From Rickettsiales bacterium (lineage in GTDB: Bacteria > Pseudomonadota > Alphaproteobacteria > Rickettsiales > JABSSG01), in the NCBI GenBank assembly GCA_013214525.1, contig JABSSG010000021.1, positions 1 through 56,327 of the forward strand: a DNA stretch of 56,327 nt, given 5' to 3'. Both the position numbers and the translations under genes were made by a program. How positions within the stretch are numbered: the first letter of the stretch is position 1; each line of letters begins with the position of its first letter. This document shows positions 17,023 to 25,038 of the stretch, in pieces. The notes below the pieces were generated by a model. The model saw only the letters and a list, made by a program, of their open reading frames with translations, ran no database searches and was not told the origin of the DNA.

Positions 17023-17900
17023 AAAAAAAGGAAAAAACTTTGGGAAGAGGACTTTCTTCTCTTATTTCTTCAGAAGATTTTGATGAGTTGTTGGAGAAGC
17101 CTAGCTCCGAGAATATAACTTTTGCAAAGATTGATTATGTATACCCAAATGAGAATCAGCCACGAGAATATTTTGATTCAGACGCACTTGATGAATTGAC
17201 GATGTCTGTAAAACAAAATGGAGTAATTTCTCCAATTCTTGTGCGTAAATTAGTTGAGAATAAGTTTGAAATAATTGCAGGAGAGCGTAGATATCGAGCA
17301 GCAAAAAAAGCGAAATTAAAAACTATTCCAATTCTTATTAAAGACGCAAATGATACGAATGCATTAGAACTTTCAATTATAGAAAATATTCAAAGACAAG
17401 ATCTAAATATTATAGAAGAAGCGAAAGCTTATCAAACTTTAATAGATAATTATGGTCATACTCAAAATGATATTGCGAATATTATAGGCAAAAGTAGAAG
17501 CCATATTGCTAATATTTTAAGATTATTATCATTACCAGCAAAAGTTATTGAGTATTTGAAAAATGATAAAATTAGCATGGGGCATGCAAAAGTTTTAATA
17601 GGAAAAGAAAATGCAGAGCAGGTAGTTGATGAAGTTATAAAGAATAATCTAAATGTAAGGCAAACAGAAAATCTTATTGCTCAAAATACTGTTGTTAAGA
17701 AACCTGTTTCTAAGTTGAAAAAGTCAACTTATGACGATGACACGATAGAAAAAGACAAAGACCTTTTGTTAATTGAATCTTTGCTTAAAGAGAAATCTAA
17801 TCTTAATGTGAAAATTGATAATCGTAAAAAAATAATTACTATCTCTTATGATGATCTTAGCGAATTAGATGGTATTTTACAGTTATTGAGTTCAAAATAA
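17019..17900 (+). CDS. parB: chromosome-partitioning protein ParB
   Basis: CTP-dependent clamp that loads at parS and spreads on DNA; partner of ParA. The 293 residues have a KTLGRGLSSLI start typical of chromosomal ParB, an N-terminal domain with NENQPREYFD and the GERRYRAAKKA CTP/arginine patch, and a central helix-turn-helix region (DIANIIGKSRSHIANILRLL). A linker and a C-terminal dimerisation domain (LNVKIDNRKKIITISY) follow. It starts in an ATGA overlap with parA and is last in the cluster. The parS site in rsmG is 1.3 kb upstream. Confidence 0.97.
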   Translation: MKKKEKTLGRGLSSLISSEDFDELLEKPSSENITFAKIDYVYPNENQPREYFDSDALDELTMSVKQNGVISPILVRKLVENKFEIIAGERRYRAAKKAKLKTIPILIKDANDTNALELSIIENIQRQDLNIIEEAKAYQTLIDNYGHTQNDIANIIGKSRSHIANILRLLSLPAKVIEYLKNDKISMGHAKVLIGKENAEQVVDEVIKNNLNVRQTENLIAQNTVVKKPVSKLKKSTYDDDTIEKDKDLLLIESLLKEKSNLNVKIDNRKKIITISYDDLSELDGILQLLSSK

Positions 17901-17922
17901 TACCATGAATGTGGGAATAGTA

Positions 17923-18441
17923 TTATAGTTCTGTATGTGTTTCTTCGGTGTTTTCTCCAATGATTGTTGAGTCTGTGTCGTCATTATCAAAGGACAAAAT
18001 TTGGTAGTATTTTTCATGCGGAATGCCGTCTATTAATTTACAATTAGGAAGAACGCACTCCTTTTCATTATTTTCCTTTCTGGGTTTCCAAAAGATCGGT
18101 GGTTCTTTGATATTTGCAACTGATTCTAGATCGATTAATATTCTTCCACCCTCAAAAAATCTATAACTTCCTAAAGAATGGGTTTGTTCATGTTTTGGAT
18201 CAAGGTAAAGTACATCTCCAATAAATTTACAGTTTTTTAAGGACACATTTGTTTTATAAGGTAAATAGATTGTAGGAGCTGAGAATATGCTATTTTGGCA
18301 ATTAAAAAATGAAAGAGAATAAAGTTCTATATGTTGACCTGAAGTAATTTGAGTGTTTTTAAGTAAACAGTTTCCTGATTTTAAGGAAAACTTATTTTCA
18401 GCTTGGAAGGACATCCCTACATATTTATGATCGTATTCCAT
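17923..18441 (-). CDS. hypothetical protein with beta-helix-like N-terminal half
   Basis: Encodes 172 residues; the family is not recognised. The first 100 or so residues alternate short strands and Asn/Cys positions (SGNCLLKNTQI, SFFNCQNSIF, SLKNCKFIGDV) in a rhythm of about 20 residues, as in right-handed beta-helix proteins. This is a visual impression only. The C-terminal third is acidic (DNDDTDSTIIGENTEETHTEL). No signal peptide or membrane segment is seen. It is monocistronic, convergent with parB, and its upstream side is occupied by a MITE-like element starting about 25 nt before the ATG, so its promoter may lie in the element. Confidence 0.6.
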   Translation of the reverse strand: MEYDHKYVGMSFQAENKFSLKSGNCLLKNTQITSGQHIELYSLSFFNCQNSIFSAPTIYLPYKTNVSLKNCKFIGDVLYLDPKHEQTHSLGSYRFFEGGRILIDLESVANIKEPPIFWKPRKENNEKECVLPNCKLIDGIPHEKYYQILSFDNDDTDSTIIGENTEETHTEL

Positions 18442-18463
18442 AGTAACTTTTTTTAATTGTTTG

Positions 18464-18638
18464 TTATAAACCTCAACTATGGATTAAAAAAACATTACGT
18501 TTTTGTCTATTTTTAGCTAGTAAATTAGCAATTTTTACTTAAAATAACCCCGCTATTCTCAGCACTAAAAATTGCTAATTACAGCCCAAAAATATTCTAA
18601 AACTCTAAAATCTTTCTGATCTATAACTGGGGTTATAA
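18464..18638. repeat. MITE-like element, copy 4 (about 175 bp)
   Basis: The left end is TTATAAACCTCAACTATGGA and the right end is GATCTATAACTGGGGTTATA. The interior matches the family (TTTTGTCTATTTTTAGCTAG, then CAGCCCAAAAATATTCTAAA). TTATAA is present at both edges. It separates the hypothetical gene ending at 17923 from the PAP2 gene ending at 18705, both on the minus strand. Confidence 0.82.
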
Positions 18639-18704
18639 ATGTATCAACTACCAATTGGCTACGCAAGGTAGAATTGCATCTTTTTAAAATGCAGGGTTTT
18701 CAAT

Positions 18705-19385
18705 CTATTGTTGAGGCTTTAACCATTTAGTTAAATATTTTGCTAGTAATTTTTTTACTAATGGTTGATATCTAGGAAAATATTTATCTATTAACCAATT
18801 ATTTAATGGATTTAATATTACTAATACTATTAAATATGCATAGGCTACATCTGCTACAAAATGTTTAGCAAGAATTACTCTTGAAACTCCAACCAAGAAC
18901 ATAATTAAAGCTCCTAGTATTTTTAGGTTTTTGTTTAGTATTGACCAAAAGCTTATAATAAATAAACAAATATAAGCAGTGTGTCCGCTTGGGAATGAAT
19001 GATTACAGCTTTTTTGTGAGTGTTTGAATAAATAAAGCAAATATTCTTTTATGTTGAAATCAACAACGCAATATGGTCTGGGGTAGTAAAAAAAGTTCTT
19101 CATAGTTTTAAAAACCAATGCTCCTATGAAAATATTTAGCAGTAACAAAGTAAGACATCTTGAGTAGGATATACTTCTTTGAGTAGTATTTTTTGGATTT
19201 AATCGCAGCATCATGAGAAACATAGATACGATTAATATAAAATGTATGGGGAAAAAGTAAAAATTTCCTATATGAGTAATCCATTCAACAATTCCAATAA
19301 GAGGCTTACATGTAATAGCTGAATGGATAAACTGCGATATGATTTTGTTATAACCGCCCCAATCATAGAAAATTTCTTTTAGCAT
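18705..19385 (-). CDS. PAP2-superfamily membrane phosphatase
   Basis: Integral membrane acid phosphatase of the PAP2 type. All three signature parts are present: KNFFYYPRP (KxxxxxxRP), PSGHTA (PSGH) and SRVILAKHFVAD (SRxxxxxHxxxD), with catalytic His residues intact. The 226 residues contain about five to six TM segments. Likely substrates are lipid phosphates: phosphatidylglycerol phosphate, undecaprenyl pyrophosphate or lipid A phosphates. The sequence alone does not decide between these. The last codons (KPQQ-stop) are encoded by sequence resembling a MITE end (CAATCTATTGTTGAGG), so the original C-terminus may have been replaced. Confidence 0.88.
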   Translation of the reverse strand: MLKEIFYDWGGYNKIISQFIHSAITCKPLIGIVEWITHIGNFYFFPIHFILIVSMFLMMLRLNPKNTTQRSISYSRCLTLLLLNIFIGALVFKTMKNFFYYPRPYCVVDFNIKEYLLYLFKHSQKSCNHSFPSGHTAYICLFIISFWSILNKNLKILGALIMFLVGVSRVILAKHFVADVAYAYLIVLVILNPLNNWLIDKYFPRYQPLVKKLLAKYLTKWLKPQQ

Positions 19386-19455
19386 ATGTGCATTATTAGA
19401 TATATAGTTAATAATTCATATTATAATGAATAATATTATTTTCTATAACTAAAAA

Positions 19456-20235
19456 ATGGTTAAAGTTACTATTTTAGGATGTGGATGTGCTGAAGGAGTA
19501 CCAATGATTGGTTGTTCTTGTGAGGTATGTCTTTCAAAAAACACTAAAAATAAAAGAACTAGACAATCTATATATATAGAGTCTCTTACCACTAAATTAC
19601 TTGTTGATGCAGGTCCAGATATACGATCTCAATGTTTGGCAAATAAAATCATAAATTTAGATGGACTTTTAGTTACACATCCACATGCAGATCATATTGG
19701 TGGGTTAGCAGATTTGCGTGCATTTTGTATTTCTTCACATAAAACAATAAATTTATTCTCAGATAAAAAATGTTTAGATGAGATAAAAACTAGATTTAAT
19801 TATCTTTTCCGTGATTGTGCCATTGGAGCGAATATTAAAAAACCTATTTTAAAGGCCAATACCTTAAAGTTATGGGTAAAAAATAAAATTGGTGATATAG
19901 AGTTTATTCCTTTTATCCAAGATCACGTTAGAATAACAAGTTTAGGTTTTTTATTTAAGGATTTTGCATATTCCACAGATTTTAAATCATTAAATCAACG
20001 TAGTATTGATTTACTTAAAAATATTCCTCTTTGGATAGTGGAGTGTATAAGTTATAAAAGAAATTATTCTGCACATGTCAATCTTGAGGAAATGCTTAGA
20101 TTTTATGAACAAGTTAATCCACAAAGAGCAATTATAATACATATGTCTCATGAAATAGATTATGTGAAATTTAAGCGGATGTTACCAAAGAATGTGGAGA
20201 TTGCTTATGATGGTATGCAACACATAGTAAGTTAG
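19456..20235 (+). CDS. PhnP-like MBL-fold metal-dependent hydrolase
   Basis: Metallo-beta-lactamase-fold hydrolase of 259 residues. The THPHADHIGG motif (HxHxDH) gives the dinuclear metal site. The N-terminal GCGCAEGVPMIGCSCEVC resembles the Cys-rich structural zinc loop of PhnP. Later His and Asp ligands appear in STDFKSL and IIIHMSHEIDYV. PhnP is a cyclic phosphodiesterase in phosphonate use, but no phn genes are here. In alphaproteobacteria such genes often follow tatD/metG and act on unknown phosphodiesters. It is a single gene divergent from the PAP2 gene, with about 70 nt between them. Confidence 0.88.
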   Translation: MVKVTILGCGCAEGVPMIGCSCEVCLSKNTKNKRTRQSIYIESLTTKLLVDAGPDIRSQCLANKIINLDGLLVTHPHADHIGGLADLRAFCISSHKTINLFSDKKCLDEIKTRFNYLFRDCAIGANIKKPILKANTLKLWVKNKIGDIEFIPFIQDHVRITSLGFLFKDFAYSTDFKSLNQRSIDLLKNIPLWIVECISYKRNYSAHVNLEEMLRFYEQVNPQRAIIIHMSHEIDYVKFKRMLPKNVEIAYDGMQHIVS

Positions 20236-20321
20236 CTAGTATATATATGAGTTAGTGGTCTGAGAGTTAGTATAAATACATAAAAGATAGTTCGAGAGGT
20301 TATCAAACTTATAAAATATTC

Positions 20322-20350
20322 TTGACTAAACTATTAGGGTCATTTAACAT
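20322..20350 (+). promoter_or_regulatory. probable sigma-70 promoter for rpsL-rpsG
   Basis: TTGACT (20322-20327) and TAACAT (20345-20350) are spaced 17 nt, the optimal distance, about 48 nt before rpsL. It is the best -35/-10 pair in the 160-nt gap before rpsL. Confidence 0.55.
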
Positions 20351-20397
20351 CAGGGCCTTAATAAAATAAATTAATAATAAAAGCACTTTAGATATTA

Positions 20398-20769
20398 ATG
20401 GTTACTATAAATCAATTAGTTAGAAAACCTAGGAAGGTTTATGCTCAAAAGAATAAAGTTCCTGCTTTAGAAGGTTGTCCACAAAAAAGAGGTGTTTGCA
20501 TTAGGGTTTATACTACAACCCCTAAGAAGCCTAACTCAGCACTGAGAAAAGTTGCTAGATTAAGATTAACAAATGGTTATGAAGTTACTGCATATATTCC
20601 TGGAGAAGGTCATAACCTTCAAGAACACTCGATAGTTCTAATAAGAGGTGGTAGGGTAAAAGACTTACCTGGGGTAAGATACCATATAGTTAGGGGGGCA
20701 CTTGATACTCAAGGTGTAAAAGATAGGAAAAGTTCTAGATCATTGTATGGTACAGAAAGACCTAAATAA
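20398..20769 (+). CDS. rpsL: 30S ribosomal protein S12
   Basis: Decoding-centre protein of the small subunit. The 123 residues carry the invariant segments [17 protein letters not shown] and [11 protein letters not shown], with Lys at the position classically altered in streptomycin resistance (TPKKPNS), plus [18 protein letters not shown]. Length and sequence are entirely normal. rpsG follows after 21 nt. fusA, normally the third gene of the str operon, does not follow. Confidence 0.98.
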   Translation: MVTINQLVRKPRKVYAQKNKVPALEGCPQKRGVCIRVYTTTPKKPNSALRKVARLRLTNGYEVTAYIPGEGHNLQEHSIVLIRGGRVKDLPGVRYHIVRGALDTQGVKDRKSSRSLYGTERPK

Positions 20770-20790
20770 AAATTTAATAGTAATTGAAAT

Positions 20791-21261
20791 ATGGCAAGAA
20801 AAGGTTCTATAAAAAAACGAGAAATAATTGCAGATCCGCTTTTCAATAATGTTCTTGTTACTAAGTTTATACGGTATGTAATGAAAGAAGGAAAAAAGAC
20901 TGTTGCAGAACGTATTATTTATACTACTTTGAATATGTTAAAGGAAAAAGGGCATCCAGACCCAGTACAAGCTTTAGAAACAGCTGTTAGTAATGTAAGG
21001 CCTCATATTGAAGTTCGTCCAAGACGTATTGGAGGAACAACTTATCAGATTCCCATGGAAGTTGATGATGTAAGATCTACTTCTTTAGCGTTAAGATGGA
21101 TGATTACATCAGCAAAATCACGTTCAGGTAAATCTATGATTAATAAATTAGCTGATGAGATTACTGATGCACTCAATAATCGTGGTGGAGCATTTAATAT
21201 GCGGGAAAATAAAAGAAAGATGGCTGAGGCTAATAAGGCTTTTGCTCATTTCCGTTGGTAA
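20791..21261 (+). CDS. rpsG: 30S ribosomal protein S7
   Basis: Primary 16S rRNA 3'-domain binder that nucleates head assembly. The 156 residues include MARKGSIKKREIIADPLF, ALETAVSNVRPHIEVRPRRI and GGTTYQIPMEV, ending in ANKAFAHFRW. This is the usual bacterial S7. It is cotranscribed with rpsL. The gene after it is rplS with its own promoter, not fusA, so the str operon has been cut after S7 in this genome. Confidence 0.98.
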   Translation: MARKGSIKKREIIADPLFNNVLVTKFIRYVMKEGKKTVAERIIYTTLNMLKEKGHPDPVQALETAVSNVRPHIEVRPRRIGGTTYQIPMEVDDVRSTSLALRWMITSAKSRSGKSMINKLADEITDALNNRGGAFNMRENKRKMAEANKAFAHFRW

Positions 21262-21282
21262 AAATTACTTCATAAAAACTTC

Positions 21283-21312
21283 TTGACATACATCTAGTTT
21301 ATAACTTAAACT
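21283..21312 (+). promoter_or_regulatory. probable sigma-70 promoter for rplS
   Basis: A perfect -35 hexamer TTGACA (21283-21288) is followed after 18 nt by TAAACT (21307-21312), about 30 nt before the rplS ATG. It lies in the 81-nt gap after rpsG, which supports separate transcription of rplS. Confidence 0.55.
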
Positions 21313-21342
21313 TTATGCTCGTATAAAAAAATTATAGCTATT

Positions 21343-21723
21343 ATGGTTGATTTCATTAAAGAGTTTGAGAAAAAACAAATAATAAAACTTTCTGAAATAA
21401 GAAGGCTTCCTCATTTTAGAGTAGGGGATACTATAAAAGTAAATGTTAAGATTATAGAAGGTGCGAATGAGCGTATTCAAGCTCAAGAAGGGCTATGTAT
21501 TGCTAAATCAAATAAGGGCTTAGGGTCTAACTTCACTATAAGAAAGATTAGTCATGGAGAAGGTGTTGAAAGAACTTTTCCTCTTCATTCTTCACGTATT
21601 GTTGGTGTAGAAGTAGTTAAAAAATCTAAAATTAGAAGAGCTAAATTATATTATATACGAGAGTTAAGAGGTAAAGCAGCTCGTCTTAAAGAGTCTATGG
21701 AAGATTTACCTCCAGCAGAATAA
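21343..21723 (+). CDS. rplS: 50S ribosomal protein L19
   Basis: Protein at the 30S-50S interface. The 126 residues show the family landmarks [48 protein letters not shown] and [23 protein letters not shown]. Residues after about 115 form a short acidic extension. In many bacteria rplS follows trmD; here it stands alone after rpsG with its own likely promoter. Confidence 0.97.
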   Translation: MVDFIKEFEKKQIIKLSEIRRLPHFRVGDTIKVNVKIIEGANERIQAQEGLCIAKSNKGLGSNFTIRKISHGEGVERTFPLHSSRIVGVEVVKKSKIRRAKLYYIRELRGKAARLKESMEDLPPAE

Positions 21724-21828
21724 TATTTGCTCATCTACTTTTCTTTTATTTATTTTTGTTTTCTTGAGCATTATTTCTTAAGCAATTTCAACTGAAAGTG
21801 TTATATTAAAAAAGCATAGTGTGTATAT

Positions 21829-23052
21829 ATGAAAAACAAGAAAATATTACTTGGCATTACTGGGGGAATTGCAGCATATAAATCTGCTGAATTGATACGT
21901 TTGTTACGTAAAGAAGGTTGTGAAGTACGAGTTGTAATGACAAAATCAGCACAGCAATTCATAACGCCTATTACAATCTATGCATTATCTGGAAATGATG
22001 TTTATACAGATATTTTCACACAAGATTTAGAAAATAATATGAGTCATATCTCCTTGTCTAGATGGGCGGATATTATCTTAATAGCTCCAGCTACTGCTAA
22101 TTTTATAGCAAAGTTTACACATGGTTTATGTGATGATTTACTTTCTACAATATGTGTTGCCAAACCTAATGCTACTCCAATAGCAATTGCTCCTGCCATG
22201 AATAAGGAAATGTGGCATGCTAATATCACCCAAGATAATTTGAAAACTTTAAAAAACCGTGGGAATTTAATTTTGAATCCTAGTGAAGGAGAGCAGGCAT
22301 GTGGAGAGTATGGTATCGGTCGTATGTTAGAACCTGAATCAATATTAAAATTTATAAAAAAGGCAACTATCTCAGATATTTTGTCTAAGCGTAAGGTTCT
22401 AATAACAGCAGGGCCAACTCTGGAATTGATTGATCAAGTAAGATATATTAGTAATTTTAGTTCTGGGAAAATGGGCTATGCTATAGCTGATGCTTTGTCT
22501 AGTGTTGGTGCTTCTGTTAGTTTGATCAGTGGTCCTACAAATTTACTGCTACCTTCAAATGTAGAAGTAACAAAAGTAACTACTGCTCAAGAAATGCTAG
22601 AATCTGTTATGCAGGTGATATCTCAATATGATATATTTATTTCTGTTGCTGCAGTTTCAGATTATAGTCCAGTTTCTCTTGGAGTTACTAAAAAGATAAA
22701 GAGAACTATGAAACCTCTTAATTTAACTTTAAAGCCTAATGCTGATATTTTAAAAACTGTTGCTTCTCTTCCTAATCCACCTGTTACGATTGGGTTTGCT
22801 GCAGAAACAGAAAATATTATAGAAAATGCTTCAAAGAAATTACAAACTAAGAAAGTTAATATGATTGTTGCAAATAAAGTTGGAGCTGATATAGGTTTTA
22901 ACAAAGATGAAAATCACTTATTTGTATTACAAAAGGACTCTTCACAAATAATCGAACTTAAACCTGAGAAAAAAACAACATTAGCAAGAAAATTGATTCC
23001 TATTTTTGAAGAATTATGTTTAAAACATAATAGTGTAAACGTGAATAGTTAA
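21829..23052 (+). CDS. coaBC: bifunctional phosphopantothenoylcysteine decarboxylase/synthetase
   Basis: Catalyses two steps of coenzyme A synthesis: CTP-dependent joining of 4'-phosphopantothenate with cysteine, then FMN-dependent decarboxylation. The 407 residues include the N-terminal flavoprotein CoaC domain (LGITGGIAAYKSAEL, SHISLSRWAD with the active-site His, APAMNKEMW, and GEQACGEYGIGRM with the catalytic Cys). The C-terminal CoaB domain is also present (ITAGPTLELIDQVRYISNFS, GFAAETENI and the VNMIVANKVG lysine loop). Both halves look intact. dacB starts 5 nt later and may be cotranscribed. The gene implies at least partial CoA synthesis, which many Rickettsiales lack. Confidence 0.96.
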   Translation: MKNKKILLGITGGIAAYKSAELIRLLRKEGCEVRVVMTKSAQQFITPITIYALSGNDVYTDIFTQDLENNMSHISLSRWADIILIAPATANFIAKFTHGLCDDLLSTICVAKPNATPIAIAPAMNKEMWHANITQDNLKTLKNRGNLILNPSEGEQACGEYGIGRMLEPESILKFIKKATISDILSKRKVLITAGPTLELIDQVRYISNFSSGKMGYAIADALSSVGASVSLISGPTNLLLPSNVEVTKVTTAQEMLESVMQVISQYDIFISVAAVSDYSPVSLGVTKKIKRTMKPLNLTLKPNADILKTVASLPNPPVTIGFAAETENIIENASKKLQTKKVNMIVANKVGADIGFNKDENHLFVLQKDSSQIIELKPEKKTTLARKLIPIFEELCLKHNSVNVNS

Positions 23053-23057
23053 CTTTT

Positions 23058-24500
23058 ATGGTTCAGTTCTTAAGATTATTTCTTATAATTCTTATCTTAA
23101 CATTTACTCATATACATTGTATTGCACATCAAGCTACAAAAAAAACTAAGGATAATGACAGTGCTTTGTATTTTCGAATAAAGAAGCTTCTTAAAAAATA
23201 TAGTAAAACGGATTTGAATATAGGTATTTATATTAAAGACCTAAGTGATGGGGCTGTTAAATTTTATTATCATCCTGAGAGATTTTTTAAGCCAGCAAGC
23301 ATTGTAAAAATGTTTACAGCTTATGAAGCACTTTATTATCTTGGTTCGGAGTATAAATTTAATACATCTATGTTTTCCAGGAAAGCAGTTACTAGCAAAG
23401 GCATTCTTAATGCAAATTTATACGTCAAATTTTCAGGTGATCCTAGCTTGACATATGAAAATCTAAAACAAATGTTTAAAGATATTAGTGTAAAAAAAAT
23501 TACAGGGGATATTGTTATAGATGGTACAATATTTGATAAGCCTCATGCTGCCCCAGGTGGATTTACTTGGGATGATCGCCCTTTCTATTATGCTGCTCCT
23601 AGCAGTGCAATTATAATAAATAAAAATTGTAGTGAAGCAAAAATATATCCTGCTTCTATAGTTGGCAAAAAAGCTAATTTGTTTATCGAAGATCCAAGAT
23701 TACTTAAAATAAAAAATAATGTTATTACAGTTAGACCTAAGAAAAACGAGTGCTTATTCAAGTCAAAATATATAGGTGACAACCAATATGAAGTATATGG
23801 ATGTATGTTTAATAACATGAAGAAAAATGTCAGATTAAATTTTGCACTTCAAGACAATAATCTTATGGCTTCTAATTATATTGATAAAATTTTGAATGAA
23901 TTACACATAAAACTAAAGGGTAAAATAAAATTTGGTAGATCACCTCGTAAGTTACAACTATTACATACTCATCAATCACCTCCTCTTAAAGAACTTCTAA
24001 AGGAGACTATGCAAAAGTCTTGTAATATTTCTGCCTCTTCTATTTTTAAACATATTGCAGCAAAATATACCAAACAACAAGCAAATGATGAACTTGCTGA
24101 AGAGGTTATGAGAAGTTTATTTAAAAAAGCAGGTTTTAAAGAATTTTTTATTATAAAAGATGGAGCTGGAGCATCACGTTATAATCTAGTTTCACCTAAA
24201 TTAGTAGTAGAGTTATTAAATTTAGTATATAAAAACTCAAAAATAAAAAAACCATTTATAAGTTCACTTGCCAGATATGGTACAGAAGGCACACTTAAAA
24301 CTAGAACTGCTGGCAAAAAAATTGATCAACATATCTATGGAAAAACGGGGAATTTAAAGGGAAATTCAGCATTTGCTGGGTATTACCTTCCTCCAAACGG
24401 TAAAAAATATGCATTTGCAATTTTTATTAGCAACCATGTAATGTCTTGGAAAACTGTAAAATCACTTGAAGACAAAATATTAAATATTATCTTAAACTAA
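23058..24500 (+). CDS. dacB: D-alanyl-D-alanine carboxypeptidase/endopeptidase (PBP4 type)
   Basis: Peptidase family S13 enzyme that trims or cleaves peptidoglycan peptides in the periplasm. A signal peptide (FLRLFLIILILTFTHIHCIA) covers residues 4-23. Active-site motifs are PASIVK (S81xxK84), SCN in KSCNISAS (SxN) and YGKTGN (KTG), all intact. The 480 residues match PBP4. With slt, dapD and glmS in the same window it supports a remodelled peptidoglycan wall. It starts 5 nt after coaBC. Confidence 0.94.
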   Translation: MVQFLRLFLIILILTFTHIHCIAHQATKKTKDNDSALYFRIKKLLKKYSKTDLNIGIYIKDLSDGAVKFYYHPERFFKPASIVKMFTAYEALYYLGSEYKFNTSMFSRKAVTSKGILNANLYVKFSGDPSLTYENLKQMFKDISVKKITGDIVIDGTIFDKPHAAPGGFTWDDRPFYYAAPSSAIIINKNCSEAKIYPASIVGKKANLFIEDPRLLKIKNNVITVRPKKNECLFKSKYIGDNQYEVYGCMFNNMKKNVRLNFALQDNNLMASNYIDKILNELHIKLKGKIKFGRSPRKLQLLHTHQSPPLKELLKETMQKSCNISASSIFKHIAAKYTKQQANDELAEEVMRSLFKKAGFKEFFIIKDGAGASRYNLVSPKLVVELLNLVYKNSKIKKPFISSLARYGTEGTLKTRTAGKKIDQHIYGKTGNLKGNSAFAGYYLPPNGKKYAFAIFISNHVMSWKTVKSLEDKILNIILN

Positions 24501-24545
24501 GTTTGTTCAAATTTAATAATACTTAATATAAGAGAGGGTTTATTT

Positions 24546-25025
24546 ATGAAAAAATTATATTTACTTAGGCACGCTAAAACTGAAGATGAAGCAGATTCAG
24601 GTAAAGATGTTGATCGGCAATTAAATGAAGATGGTATAAAAGAAACAATAGTTCTAAGTAAGGCTATAGCAAGTAAAAAAATTTCATGCGACATTGTTTT
24701 ATGTTCTATTGCTCTTCGTGCTCGTCAAACATGTGAGCGTATAATGTCATCACTAGTCGTGGAAACACCAGTTAAATATGTAGAAGATCTTTATTATGTT
24801 GATCGAGATTCAATGCTGAAATCCTTGGAAAAACTCAATAATGACTGTAAATCAGTCCTTATTATAAGTCATAATCCCACTTTAGGAGAATTAGCAACTT
24901 ATTTAGTAGGTGGTGAAAAAATACGTTTCGAAACAGCTACATTAAAACTGCTTGAACTAAATATAAATTCGTGGCTTGAGTTATTTCCCTCATGTGCTAA
25001 ATTAGTCTGGTCAATTCCTGACTAG
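24546..25025 (+). CDS. SixA-type histidine phosphatase
   Basis: The 159 residues fit the short branch of the histidine phosphatase superfamily. The catalytic phospho-His motif is LLRHAKTED near the N-terminus. RARQTCERI carries the second Arg, and the proton-donor region and second His are in LIISHNPTLGELA. SixA in E. coli dephosphorylates phosphohistidine proteins, but many alphaproteobacterial members act on unknown substrates. It lies 45 nt after dacB and 13 nt before the AddA-like helicase, so it may share a transcript with the latter. Confidence 0.88.
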   Translation: MKKLYLLRHAKTEDEADSGKDVDRQLNEDGIKETIVLSKAIASKKISCDIVLCSIALRARQTCERIMSSLVVETPVKYVEDLYYVDRDSMLKSLEKLNNDCKSVLIISHNPTLGELATYLVGGEKIRFETATLKLLELNINSWLELFPSCAKLVWSIPD

Positions 25026-25038
25026 AGTGAAGATTTAG

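Noticed and set aside
21728-21769. Terminator after rplS formed by TGCTCA and TGAGCA
   Set aside because: The stem is only 6 bp with a loop of about 30 nt and no clean T-run follows.
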